Shown: positions 1 to 7,186, counted from the first letter of the stretch. The stretch is DNA of 7,358 nucleotides from an uncultured Clostridia bacterium (GCA_902478725.1 CABSMD010000129.1:1-7358); one strand, 5' to 3'. The notes: generated from the letters alone by a model not told the origin. Numbers and translations: made by a program.

Positions 1-1158
1 GTGCTGAACGGCGGCGAGAATGTGATACATGACTGTCCCGACTTAAAGGATGTCAAATCCTCGCTGGATATTCTGGAATCCTTAGGATGCAAGGTGAAGC
101 GGGAAGGGAGTACCGTGATTGTCGATTCCACCCAGATTACCAACAACTGCATACCGGAGGAACTGATGCGGGAGATGCGTTCCTCAGTCATCTTCCTTGG
201 CGCGATCATATCCCGGTGTACCCGTGCCCAGATTACATATCCCGGCGGCTGCGAGCTGGGCTCGAGGCCGATCGACCTGCATTTGAAGGCCCTGCGGAAT
301 ATGGGAATCCGGATTTCCGAACTGCATGGGCAGATTTACTGCGACGCGCGCGGCCTGCATCCGGCGTCCATCCATCTGGACTTCCCCAGCGTGGGCGCGA
401 CGGAGAACATTATGCTTGCGGCGGTGTTTGCCAAGGGAACGACCAAAATCGTCAACGCCGCGAAGGAGCCCGAGATCGAGGATTTACAGGACTTTTTGAA
501 CAAAGCGGGCGCAAAGATCACCGGTGCCGGTACGTCGGAGGTATTTATCGAAGGGGTGCAAAGGCTCAAACAAGTGGAGCACACCGTCATTCCCGACCGG
601 ATTGTTGCGGCAACCTACCTGAGCGCCGCCGCCATCACGGGAGGGAAGGTTGAGGTAACAAATGCAGTGCCCGATCACATCGCCTCTATTTTGGCCATTT
701 TGGGCGAATGCGGCTGCGGCCTCGACGTATCGGACGGACGGATTGCCATTGACGCCCCGGCGCGACTGCACGCGATTGATAAGATCACCACATCCCCCTA
801 TCCGGGTTTTCCGACCGACGCACAGGCGCCGGTGATGTCGATGCTGGCGGTCGCGGACGGGACCAGCATCATCACCGAAAACATCTTTGAAAACCGCTTC
901 AAGCATGTGGAGGATCTGGTGCGTATGGGCGCGAATATCAAGGTGGACGGCCGTGTGGCGGTCATCCGCGGTGTGGATAAGCTCTACGGTGCGCATGTAT
1001 CGGCCTGCGATCTGCGCGGGGGCGCGGCGATGGTAGTAGCCGCTTTGTACGCACAGGGCGAGAGTACGGTGGACTGCATCCATCACATCGACCGTGGCTA
1101 CGAAAGACTGGAAGACCGTTTGGGCGCGCTCGGCGCGGACATTTCGAGAATCGATTAA
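1..1158 (+). CDS. murA: UDP-N-acetylglucosamine 1-carboxyvinyltransferase (MurA), 5'-truncated by window edge
   Basis: Cytoplasmic enzyme that transfers enolpyruvate from phosphoenolpyruvate to UDP-GlcNAc, the first committed step of peptidoglycan synthesis and the target of fosfomycin. The visible 385 residues match the EPSP-synthase/MurA fold from just after the N-terminus. The active-site loop GGCELGSRP carries the catalytic Cys (residue 84 here, corresponding to Cys115 of E. coli), so it is the fosfomycin-sensitive Cys form, not the Asp form. Other recognisable sites are the PTDAQAP motif with the catalytic Asp (residue 273, E. coli Asp305), DLRGGAA (Asp337, E. coli Asp369) and DRGYERLEDRL with Arg365 (E. 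coli Arg397). The constant offset of about 31-32 residues shows that roughly 30 N-terminal residues, including the Lys22/Asn23 pair, lie upstream of the window. The GTG at base 1 is therefore almost certainly an internal Val codon, not the start. The gene ends 21 nt before ftsQ and is probably co-transcribed with it. Function is confident; the true start is not visible. Confidence 0.96.
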   Translation: MLNGGENVIHDCPDLKDVKSSLDILESLGCKVKREGSTVIVDSTQITNNCIPEELMREMRSSVIFLGAIISRCTRAQITYPGGCELGSRPIDLHLKALRNMGIRISELHGQIYCDARGLHPASIHLDFPSVGATENIMLAAVFAKGTTKIVNAAKEPEIEDLQDFLNKAGAKITGAGTSEVFIEGVQRLKQVEHTVIPDRIVAATYLSAAAITGGKVEVTNAVPDHIASILAILGECGCGLDVSDGRIAIDAPARLHAIDKITTSPYPGFPTDAQAPVMSMLAVADGTSIITENIFENRFKHVEDLVRMGANIKVDGRVAVIRGVDKLYGAHVSACDLRGGAAMVVAALYAQGESTVDCIHHIDRGYERLEDRLGALGADISRID

Positions 1159-1179
1159 ACAACCGAAAGGAAGTTATCC

Positions 1180-1926
1180 ATGGCTGCACAAAAGACAAAA
1201 AAGAGACGCAAGAAGAAGCATATCTTAAGAAAGCTGGTACTGCTCGTCCTGTTGGTTTTTGTATGTTTTGCGGTGGCTGCGTTTACTCCTTATTTCAACA
1301 TCAACGAGATTCGGATCGAGGGGAACCAGAAGGTGGAAACGCAGCTTGTCCAGGAAGCATCCGGCCTGGATACCGGCGTCAACCTGTTTCGGATCAAGCT
1401 TTCAACCGTTCAAAAAAATATCGCAAAAATCCCTTATATCAACAGTGTGCAGGTCAAGCGGGAGTTTCCTGACGGCATCGCCATCCGTGTTACCGAAAGC
1501 GAGCCAATCGCCTGTGTGCCATTTCTTGACGGCGCGGTGCTGATTGACAAGAACGGCAAGGCCCTGGAAAAGGTAACGATGGATAAAACATCCAATTATT
1601 TGGCAATTATGGGTTCCGAAATGGTTAATTTTGAGCCCGGAGAAAAAATTATCGTAGAAAATCAAAAAAAATTGCAAATAATTCTTGCAACTGTCGCTGA
1701 AATAGTACATAATAATCTTATGGGAACTGTGGTTGAGATAAACGTGGAAGATACTTCCAGCATAGAATATAAACTCAACGGCGGACGGCTTACCGTTCTG
1801 ATGGGTGCGTCGGACGAATTGGCTTATAAAACACGTTTTCTCAAACAGATCCTTTCCGAATTGGGGGACAACCCTAAGGGGGTTGTGGACTTAACAGCGA
1901 AGGATCCCACCTATAGATTAAAATGA
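1180..1926 (+). CDS. ftsQ: Cell division protein FtsQ/DivIB
   Basis: Bitopic membrane protein of the divisome. In known systems it joins FtsL/DivIC and FtsB and controls septal peptidoglycan synthesis. The 248 residues show a very basic cytoplasmic tail (KTKKRRKKKH, residues 5-14), one membrane helix (about 18-36), and an extracytoplasmic POTRA domain (about 40-108, beginning FNINEIRIEGN and including IPYINSVQVKREFPDGIAI). A beta domain follows to about residue 245 with the ESEPIA and LIDKNGKAL segments typical of FtsQ. Length is near that of DivIB of Firmicutes (about 260 aa), with a short cytoplasmic tail. The ATG follows an AAAGGAAG ribosome binding site. The gene sits between murA and a DUF881 gene, as expected for a Clostridia dcw cluster. 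Odd feature: the part coding for about residues 130-195 is strongly AT-rich compared with the flanking coding sequence (about 24% GC in 1641-1720 by hand count) and contains a promoter-like sequence. Confidence 0.93.
   Translation: MAAQKTKKRRKKKHILRKLVLLVLLVFVCFAVAAFTPYFNINEIRIEGNQKVETQLVQEASGLDTGVNLFRIKLSTVQKNIAKIPYINSVQVKREFPDGIAIRVTESEPIACVPFLDGAVLIDKNGKALEKVTMDKTSNYLAIMGSEMVNFEPGEKIIVENQKKLQIILATVAEIVHNNLMGTVVEINVEDTSSIEYKLNGGRLTVLMGASDELAYKTRFLKQILSELGDNPKGVVDLTAKDPTYRLK
1685..1713 (+). promoter_or_regulatory. Possible internal promoter inside ftsQ for the DUF881-sbp-ftsZ genes
   Basis: TTGCAA (1685-1690; 4/6 to the SigA -35 consensus) is separated by exactly 17 nt from CATAAT (1708-1713; 5/6 to the -10 consensus). 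The 40 nt just upstream are A-tract rich, like an UP element, and the whole stretch is far more AT-rich than the surrounding gene. A transcript would start near 1720, about 215 nt before the DUF881 gene. Division clusters in other Firmicutes are known to carry promoters inside upstream genes. This is inference from sequence pattern only. Confidence 0.35.
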
Positions 1927-1933
1927 GGATGAA

Positions 1934-2674
1934 ATGCGGATGAAGATTCACAAAGGTACGGTTTCGGTTGCGGTGGTCTGTTTCCTGATGGGGTTTGCGA
2001 TCATACTCCAACTTCGCAGTGTGAAGAGCCATCAGGATACGGGGAATGTCGAATCGGTGCGCTTAGAGGCGCTGCAAACCGAATTGAATAACGAAAAAGC
2101 CAAAAATGAGAGCTTATATCAGCAATTGGTGGAATATATGAACGACATCAACGAGTATAAGCAGCAGGCCTCTGACAGCAGCGGCTATGCCGGTGTGCTG
2201 GCGGATCAGCTGGAACGCGCGGAGCTGCTGGCGGGCCTGACCGAGGTGGAAGGGCCGGGGGTCATTGTGACGGTGACCGACAGCAAGACCAAGGCGAACA
2301 ACCAGGTGGATCAAAACCTCTACGCGGTGCATCAGGACGACCTTCTGCGGATCATCAACGAGCTGTGCGACGCGGACGCGGAGGCGCTCTCGCTCAACAA
2401 CGAGAGGCTGATCGCTACCTCTGAAATCCGTTGCGCGGGTTCCACCGTCAGCGTGAACAACAACCGCTATGCCGCGCCGTTTGTCATTAAGGCAATCGGA
2501 AATCCGGACAACCTTGAGGGCGCGCTTACCATGCGCGACGGGGTGGTGGATTCCCTGGCGGCCTGGGGGATTGAGGTAAACATCAAAAAGAACAATAAAA
2601 TAACCATTCCGCGGTATTCGGGAAAAATGACGTTTGACAACGCCGCGCCGGTGAAGAAGGAGGGCGCTCAATAA
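1934..2674 (+). CDS. DUF881 family membrane-anchored coiled-coil protein (YlxW/YlxX-like)
   Basis: Member of the DUF881 family, found in division clusters of Firmicutes and Actinobacteria; its molecular role is not established. The 246 residues have an N-terminal membrane helix (about 8-26), a charged, heptad-like coiled-coil segment (about 41-80) and a globular extracytoplasmic domain (about 95-230). That domain has the family blocks GLTEVEGPGVIVTVTD, HQDDLLRIINELCDADAEAL, SEIRCAGSTVSVNNN and PFVIKAIGNPDNLEGAL. Topology suggests a protein that faces the cell-wall side. Two starts are possible: ATG 1934 (4 nt after AGGA) or ATG 1940 (10 nt after it), differing by two residues. The gene begins 7 nt after the ftsQ stop and overlaps the sbp start by one base (TAATG), so translational coupling is likely. 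B. subtilis has two tandem DUF881 genes here; only one is present in this window. Confidence 0.88.
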   Translation: MRMKIHKGTVSVAVVCFLMGFAIILQLRSVKSHQDTGNVESVRLEALQTELNNEKAKNESLYQQLVEYMNDINEYKQQASDSSGYAGVLADQLERAELLAGLTEVEGPGVIVTVTDSKTKANNQVDQNLYAVHQDDLLRIINELCDADAEALSLNNERLIATSEIRCAGSTVSVNNNRYAAPFVIKAIGNPDNLEGALTMRDGVVDSLAAWGIEVNIKKNNKITIPRYSGKMTFDNAAPVKKEGAQ

Positions 2675-3024
2675 TGCTGCTGAGTGTGATTGCGTTCCTG
2701 CTCGGCGCGCTGGCTGCGATTTACGCGCCGGTGTTGATCCCGACCTACCTGTCAAAATATATTGCCATCGGGATTTTGGCGGCGCTGGATTCGGTGTTTG
2801 GCGGGATATGCGCCAATCTGCAAAAGAATTTCAATTTAAAAATCTTCCTGTCCGGTTTTTTCGGCAACACTCTGCTTGCGGTGCTGCTTACCTTTATCGG
2901 GGACAAGCTGGATCTGGATATCTATCTGGCGGCCGTGATCGTGTTTGGCACGCGGCTGTTCCAGAACTTTGCGATCATCCGGCGGTTTATGATGAGCAAG
3001 CTCGGGAAAAAGGATCAGGCGTGA
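2674..3024 (+). CDS. sbp: Small basic protein Sbp (DUF1290 family)
   Basis: Small integral membrane protein of the DUF1290 family, typically encoded beside ftsA/ftsZ in Firmicutes; its function is unknown. The 116 residues contain about three to four hydrophobic helices (about 2-22, 27-47, 57-76, 81-98). The recognisable family blocks are IGILAALDSVFGGICANL, FLSGFFGNTLLAVLLTFIGDKL and YLAAVIVFGTRLFQNFAIIR, with a basic C-terminal tail (RRFMMSKLGKK). A strong AAGGAGG ribosome binding site (2657-2663) lies 10 nt before the ATG, inside the end of the DUF881 gene, and the ATG overlaps that gene's TAA. In B. subtilis sbp is followed by ftsA and ftsZ; here ftsZ follows directly. Confidence 0.9.
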   Translation: MLLSVIAFLLGALAAIYAPVLIPTYLSKYIAIGILAALDSVFGGICANLQKNFNLKIFLSGFFGNTLLAVLLTFIGDKLDLDIYLAAVIVFGTRLFQNFAIIRRFMMSKLGKKDQA

Positions 3025-3102
3025 GTTTGCGGATTTCCGCAGTTGATAAAGAAAGAATTTCTTACAAATAAAATCTTGTGATAAATACAAGGGGGAGTCA
3101 GT
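3025..3102 (+). promoter_or_regulatory. ftsZ leader with two small hairpins and promoter-like hexamers
   Basis: A 78-nt gap in an otherwise tightly packed cluster. Four bases after the sbp stop is the inverted repeat TGCGGA (3028-3033) / TCCGCA (3036-3041). It is followed by AAGAAA (3049-3054) / TTTCTT (3058-3063). TTGATA (3043-3048, 5/6 to a -35) with AATAAA at 18 nt, or an extended -10-like TGTGATAAA (3077-3085), could act as an ftsZ promoter. Neither is strong. The ribosome binding site AAGGGGGAG (3089-3097) lies 5 nt before the ftsZ ATG. There is no U-tract, so the first hairpin is not a classical terminator; it could be a processing or stabilising stem. Confidence 0.4.
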
Positions 3103-4158
<1,056 letters not shown>

Positions 4159-4168
4159 ACAAGCTCTG

Positions 4169-4180
4169 CCTGCCGGCAGG
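4169..4180. repeat. 12-bp perfect GC-rich palindrome after ftsZ
   Basis: CCTGCCGGCAGG reads the same on both strands, 10 nt after the ftsZ stop and just before the terminator stem. In RNA it can form a small stem (for example CTGCC/GGCAG with a 4-nt loop), giving a tandem hairpin with the terminator. It may act as a 3'-end protective stem; no specific function can be assigned. Confidence 0.5.
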
Positions 4181-4186
4181 GCGGCC

Positions 4187-4220
4187 AAAAGGGTATTAAT
4201 TTCAGTACCCTTTTTTGTTT
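4187..4220 (+). terminator. Rho-independent terminator of the ftsZ transcript
   Basis: A 9-bp stem AAAAGGGTA (4187-4195) / TACCCTTTT (4206-4214) with a 10-nt loop is followed directly by a T-rich run (4211-4220). It sits 28 nt after the ftsZ stop and separates the division cluster from the flippase-mazG block. Confidence 0.88.
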
Positions 4221-4225
4221 TATGC

Positions 4226-4302
4226 CGGTATTACTACATATTTTGGGACGCTTCGGAATACTTATAGTATTGGCTTCCTCCGCGTTTTGCGGTGTAATAC
4301 CG
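4226..4302. repeat. Two concentric inverted repeats upstream of the flippase gene
   Basis: The outer arms CGGTATTAC (4226-4234) and GTAATACCG (4294-4302) are perfectly complementary over 9 bp. The inner arms AATACT (4257-4262) and AGTATT (4266-4271) are complementary over 6 bp. Both pairs share the same centre, base 4264. A third small hairpin, CCGC (4280-4283) / GCGG (4289-4292), lies in the right half. Because all four arms contain GTATT or AATAC, left-outer can also pair with left-inner, and right-inner with right-outer, giving an alternative fold. The element could be a DNA operator set or an RNA leader switch for the downstream gene. It starts only 6 nt after the ftsZ terminator U-tract, which limits how an RNA including the left arm could arise except by read-through or a promoter overlapping the terminator. 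Confidence 0.5.
4263..4268 (+). promoter_or_regulatory. Possible -10 element (TATAGT) for the flippase-mazG operon
   Basis: TATAGT matches 5/6 of the SigA -10 consensus and lies at the centre of the inner dyad (4257-4271), so a repressor bound there would block it. The upstream TTGGGA (4243-4248) is a poor -35 with only 14 nt spacing, so the promoter would be weak or activator-dependent. It would give a leader of about 50 nt. Confidence 0.3.
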
Positions 4303-4324
4303 AACAGAAAGGTGGGCAAAACAT

Positions 4325-6001
4325 TTGGGTGGATTGAAAAAACAGACCTTTTTACAGGGCACGCTGATCCTGCTGATCGCAAACGCGGTCACCAAGGTCA
4401 TCGGCGCACTGTTTAAAATCCCGCTGGCCTATATCATTGATAAAGAGGGCATGGCGGTCTTTAATACCGCGTACCAGTTTTATGTCCTGCTGTTCATTGT
4501 GGCGACGGCTGGGCTGCCGGTAGCGGTCTCTAAAATGGTGTCCGAACGTTTGGCGATGGACGACTATTATGAAACCAAGCGTATCTTCCGCTGTGCCATG
4601 ACGTTGATTGTAGCTCTGGGCATATTGGGGGCCTGCGTCCTGTTCTTCTTTGCGGAGCCGCTTGCCAACATCGTTAAAGATACCGCAACGATCGCCAGCA
4701 TCAAGATGGTTGCGCCGGCGCTCATTTTTGTGGCCGTTATGGCGGGCTTCCGCGGACTGTTCCAGGGGACGCAGAACATGATCCCCACCGCGCTTTCTGA
4801 GGTGGTAGAGGCGCTTGGCAAGCCTGTCATCGGGTGTGTACTGGCATATGTGCTCGTCAGCCGGGGGATCGAGATCGCATCGGCCGGCGCGATTGCGGGC
4901 GTAACAGCCGGTACGGTCGCGGGCGCGGCATTGATGATGCTGATCTACAGCCGGACGAGGGCAAGCATCTTTCACGGCCATCCGGCCGCGCCGGAGAATC
5001 CGCTTCCTGTGGGAAGGATTTATAAGAGTTTGATTATTATCGCCGTGCCGATCACCATCGGCGCGTGCGTTTCGAGTATCACGACCCTGATCGATACCGT
5101 GATGGTGCGCAGCCGCCTGCAAAGCATCCTGTTCTCACCCGAACAGGCGCGTGCGCTGTTCGACTATTATCAGGCGAGCGAGCTGTCCACCCTGCTGACG
5201 CAGGGGCGGCTGGGCGAGCAGGCGGCCCGGTGGCTGTACGGCGCGTATTCCGGCTATGCGGCGACCCTGTTTAACCTGCCGCTGACCCTGATCATGTCGC
5301 TGAGCATCAGCGTGGTGCCCGCGATTTCGAGCGCGTTTGCCATCAAAAACCGCAAAGAGGTGCAAAAGATTACAGCGTCCTCTCTGCGGATCACGGTGCT
5401 GTTCGCCATGCCCTGTACCATCGGTTTGTCGGTCATGGCAAAGCCGGTGCTCAACCTGCTTTACAACGATACCACCTCCAGCCAGATGCTTGAGATATTG
5501 GCGATCGCCATCGTGTGGGTCACGCTGGTATCGGTCAGCACATCGATCCTCCAGGGGGCGGGCCGGGTATGGATTCCGGTCATCAATATGGGAATCGGCG
5601 CGCTGGTCAAGGCGGCTTCCAACTATATTCTGATCGGAATTCCGTCCATTAACATCCTGGGCGCCTCGATCAGCACCAACATCTGCTATTTTGTGATCGC
5701 GGTTTTGAACCTGTTCTGGGTGATGAAGGTGACAAGGGTGCGCCTGAGCATCCTTGATTTCATCGTTAAGCCTCTGTTTGCCACTGCTGTGATGGGCGCG
5801 GGCACACTGGTGGTCTATACCTTACTGACAAAATACCTGCCCTCTCCCAGCATTGTGACCATTCTCAGCATAGCCGTCGGCGCGCTGCTGTACCTTGCGG
5901 TGCTGTTTTTGGTTGGAGGGATCAAGCGGGAGGACGTCGTAATGCTGCCAAAGGGCGAGAAGCTGGCCGAGATTATGCAGAAATACAAGCTGATAAAGTA
6001 G
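4325..6001 (+). CDS. SpoVB-like MOP-superfamily flippase (polysaccharide/lipid-linked precursor transporter)
   Basis: Polytopic membrane protein of the MATE/MOP flippase superfamily, SpoVB/YabM branch (Polysacc_synt type), related to MurJ. Family members flip undecaprenyl-linked sugar precursors across the membrane; the exact substrate here cannot be told from sequence. The 558 residues contain about 14 hydrophobic helices. The family N-terminus LIANAVTKVIGALFKIPL is at 17-34, followed by MAVFNTAYQFYVLLFIVATAGLPVAVSKMVSE (43-74 region), AGFRGLFQGTQNMIPTALSEVVEA (140-163 region), SITTLIDTVM (251-260), and LYGAYSGYAATLFNLPLTLIMSLSISVVPAISSAF (304-338 region). Between TLIDTVMVRSRLQ and LYGAYSGYA is a hydrophilic stretch of about 37 residues (267-303), longer than I expect for this loop. 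The start is TTG 4325, 8 nt after the AAAGGTGGG ribosome binding site (4308-4316). TTG 4334 would give the family-like MKKQ start but has poor spacing. It is followed within 12 nt by mazG. Confidence 0.87.
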   Translation: MGGLKKQTFLQGTLILLIANAVTKVIGALFKIPLAYIIDKEGMAVFNTAYQFYVLLFIVATAGLPVAVSKMVSERLAMDDYYETKRIFRCAMTLIVALGILGACVLFFFAEPLANIVKDTATIASIKMVAPALIFVAVMAGFRGLFQGTQNMIPTALSEVVEALGKPVIGCVLAYVLVSRGIEIASAGAIAGVTAGTVAGAALMMLIYSRTRASIFHGHPAAPENPLPVGRIYKSLIIIAVPITIGACVSSITTLIDTVMVRSRLQSILFSPEQARALFDYYQASELSTLLTQGRLGEQAARWLYGAYSGYAATLFNLPLTLIMSLSISVVPAISSAFAIKNRKEVQKITASSLRITVLFAMPCTIGLSVMAKPVLNLLYNDTTSSQMLEILAIAIVWVTLVSVSTSILQGAGRVWIPVINMGIGALVKAASNYILIGIPSINILGASISTNICYFVIAVLNLFWVMKVTRVRLSILDFIVKPLFATAVMGAGTLVVYTLLTKYLPSPSIVTILSIAVGALLYLAVLFLVGGIKREDVVMLPKGEKLAEIMQKYKLIK

Positions 6002-6013
6002 GAAGTGAAGAGG

Positions 6014-6796
6014 ATGTATACCTTTGAGGATTTGCTGAAAATTATGGAAAAGCTGCGGGGAGAGGGCGGATGCCCCTGGGATCGCGAGCAGACCTATGAG
6101 AGCCTGAAGCGGTACGTGCTGGAGGAGGCTTATGAGGTCATAGAGGCGGTGGATGAATCCCGTGCGGCGCTTGCCGACGAATTGGGCGACCTGCTGCTGC
6201 AGGTAGTGTTCTACGCGCAGATCGGCAAGGAGGCCGGAGATTTTACCATCGACGACGTGCTGTCCTACGTCTGCAATAAGATGATCCACCGTCACCCGCA
6301 TGTGTTTGGGGATGCGGTGGCCGAAACCAGCGATGACGTGCTGGTAAACTGGGCGCAGATCAAAAAACAGGAGAAGGGACAAAAGACCCAGACTGACGCC
6401 ATGCAGGGCATCTCCGCCGTACTGCCCGCCCTGATGCGCGCCTATAAGGTGCAGGAAGCGGCCGCCAAGGTCGGTTTTGACTGGGACGGGGCGGCTCCGG
6501 CAGTCGAAAAGCTGCGGGAGGAGACTGGTGAGTTCGAACGGGAGTTGGGAGTGGACGCCGCCCGTGCGGAGGAAGAATTCGGCGACCTGCTGTTTGCGGC
6601 GGTCAACGTGGCTCGTCTGTCCGGCATCCAGCCGGAGCTTGCGCTACAAAAGGGGACGGAGAAGTTCATCCGCCGTTTTTCGCAGGTGGAACAAATGGCG
6701 CTTGAGATGGGGCGCAGCTTGGAGGCAATGTCCCTTTCCGAAATGGATGAGCTGTGGGAGAGAGTAAAAATTTCTCAAAATGAGAATAAAAATTAA
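6014..6796 (+). CDS. mazG: Nucleoside triphosphate pyrophosphohydrolase MazG (two-domain)
   Basis: Cytoplasmic all-alpha NTP pyrophosphatase that hydrolyses (d)NTPs to NMP and PPi. In other bacteria it clears damaged nucleotides and affects (p)ppGpp-linked starvation responses. The 260 residues hold two MazG domains. The N-terminal one begins at GGCPWDREQTYESLKRYVLEE and has the metal-binding EExxE...ExxD set (E37, E38, E41, E56, D59). HRHPHVFGD follows at about 92-100. The C-terminal domain has KVGFDW and a second complete set (E169, E170, E173, E188, D191), so both sites look intact. Start choice: ATG 6014 is 8 nt after AGGAAG (6000-6005) and gives the family-typical MYTFEDLLKIMEKLR. GTG 6005 would add three residues but has no well-spaced ribosome binding site. 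The gene begins 12 nt after the flippase stop, so co-transcription is likely; a SpoVB-like gene followed by mazG is a common Firmicutes arrangement. It ends just before an AT-rich control region. Confidence 0.94.
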   Translation: MYTFEDLLKIMEKLRGEGGCPWDREQTYESLKRYVLEEAYEVIEAVDESRAALADELGDLLLQVVFYAQIGKEAGDFTIDDVLSYVCNKMIHRHPHVFGDAVAETSDDVLVNWAQIKKQEKGQKTQTDAMQGISAVLPALMRAYKVQEAAAKVGFDWDGAAPAVEKLREETGEFERELGVDAARAEEEFGDLLFAAVNVARLSGIQPELALQKGTEKFIRRFSQVEQMALEMGRSLEAMSLSEMDELWERVKISQNENKN

Positions 6797-6822
6797 CAAA
6801 AGTGGGCAAAAACACTGATAAA
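6793..6822 (+). promoter_or_regulatory. hup: Candidate hup promoter
   Basis: TTAACA (6793-6798, 5/6 to a -35), overlapping the mazG stop codon, is followed after 18 nt by GATAAA (6817-6822, 4/6 to a -10, in the context TGATAAAT). The predicted start near 6829-6830 falls immediately before a hairpin. The region has A-tracts at 6808-6812, 6825-6832 and 6838-6843. HU is normally made in large amounts, so a dedicated promoter is expected in this 111-nt gap, but the hexamers are only moderate. Confidence 0.35.
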
Positions 6823-6830
6823 TCAAAAAA

Positions 6831-6861
6831 AATTCCGAAAAAAGAAGGAGTTTTCCGAATT
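6831..6861 (+). promoter_or_regulatory. hup: Hairpin at predicted 5' end of hup mRNA
   Basis: AATTCCGAAAA (6831-6841) and TTTTCCGAATT (6851-6861) pair over ten of eleven positions, with a single central C-C mismatch. The 9-nt purine loop is AAGAAGGAG. No T-run follows, so it is not a terminator. If the candidate promoter is right, the stem lies at the very start of the transcript, where 5' stems are known to stabilise some Gram-positive mRNAs. As DNA it could instead be a protein-binding dyad. The loop contains a decoy Shine-Dalgarno-like sequence with no usable start codon after it. Confidence 0.5.
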
Positions 6862-6892
6862 ACAGCGAAGTTATATCATGTGTTTCAAATAT

Positions 6893-6901
6893 AAAGGAGG
6901 T
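6893..6901 (+). promoter_or_regulatory. hup: Strong ribosome binding site that fixes the hup start
   Basis: AAAGGAGGT is a near-perfect anti-SD match 6 nt before ATG 6908. It rules out the in-frame upstream ATG at 6878, which would read through this site. Confidence 0.85.
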
Positions 6902-6907
6902 ATACAA

Positions 6908-7186
6908 ATGAATAAAGCAGAACTGATTGCAGCAGTAGCAGAAAAAGCGGAGCTGACAAAAAAGGACGCTGAAAAGGCGGTCAACGCGTTTGTTGAAACG
7001 GTTGAAGGCGCTTTGAAGAAGGACGATAAAGTACAGATGGTTGGCTTTGGTTCTTTCGAGGTCCGTAAAAGGGCTGCCAGAAAGGGCAGGAATCCGCAGA
7101 CAAAAGAAGAGATCACGATCCCCGCTTCGAAGGTTCCTGTATTCAAGGCTGGCAAGGCGTTCAAAGACAGCATCGCAAAGGCGTAA
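6908..7186 (+). CDS. hup: DNA-binding protein HU
   Basis: Small basic nucleoid protein that binds and bends double-stranded DNA as a dimer, with little sequence preference. The 92 residues match the HU/IHF family over their whole length. The N-terminal helices MNKAELIAAVAEKAELTKKDA are followed by the GFGSFEVRKRAARKGR segment (46-61) and the arm tip RNPQT with the DNA-intercalating Pro63. The C-terminus is VPVFKAGKAFKDSIAKA. It lacks the long basic C-terminal tail seen in actinobacterial HU. The gene has its own strong ribosome binding site and a 111-nt AT-rich upstream region, so it is probably expressed independently of mazG. Codons lean towards AAA and GAA, in keeping with high expression. 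It is followed 16 nt later by a large structured, U-tract-ended element. Confidence 0.97.
   Translation: MNKAELIAAVAEKAELTKKDAEKAVNAFVETVEGALKKDDKVQMVGFGSFEVRKRAARKGRNPQTKEEITIPASKVPVFKAGKAFKDSIAKA

Noticed and set aside
1..3. GTG as the true start of murA
   Set aside because: Conserved-residue offsets show about 30 N-terminal MurA residues are missing, so the codon is internal and the gene is cut by the window edge.
87..653. 188-aa + strand ORF overlapping murA in another frame
   Set aside because: The murA frame carries all catalytic motifs; this frame is Arg/Gly-rich with no family features.
484..1086. 200-aa antisense ORF inside murA
   Set aside because: It is a shadow of a well-conserved gene, with low-complexity His/Arg-rich composition, no ribosome binding site and no family resemblance.
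3028..3060. Possible sporulation SigH promoter before ftsZ (AAAGAATTT at 3052-3060 fits RNNGAATWW; GGATTT at 3031-3036 resembles the -35)
   Set aside because: The distance between GGA and GAAT is 21 nt, about four more than in typical SigH promoters as I recall them, and the -35 lacks the conserved first A.
4222..4416. 64-aa ORF with a hydrophobic signal-like N-terminus (MPVLLHILGRFGILIVLASS) upstream of and overlapping the flippase gene
   Set aside because: Its ATG follows the T-run of the ftsZ terminator with no ribosome binding site, and its second half is the flippase gene read out of frame. The hydrophobic look comes from AT-rich inverted-repeat DNA.
4352..5122. 256-aa antisense ORF inside the flippase gene
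   Set aside because: Arg/His/Gln-rich translation of the complement of a membrane-protein gene; no recognisable domain or start signal.
6878..6907. In-frame upstream ATG that would extend HU by ten residues
   Set aside because: The extension reads through the near-perfect ribosome binding site at 6893-6901, and HU proteins begin at MNKAEL-type N-termini.
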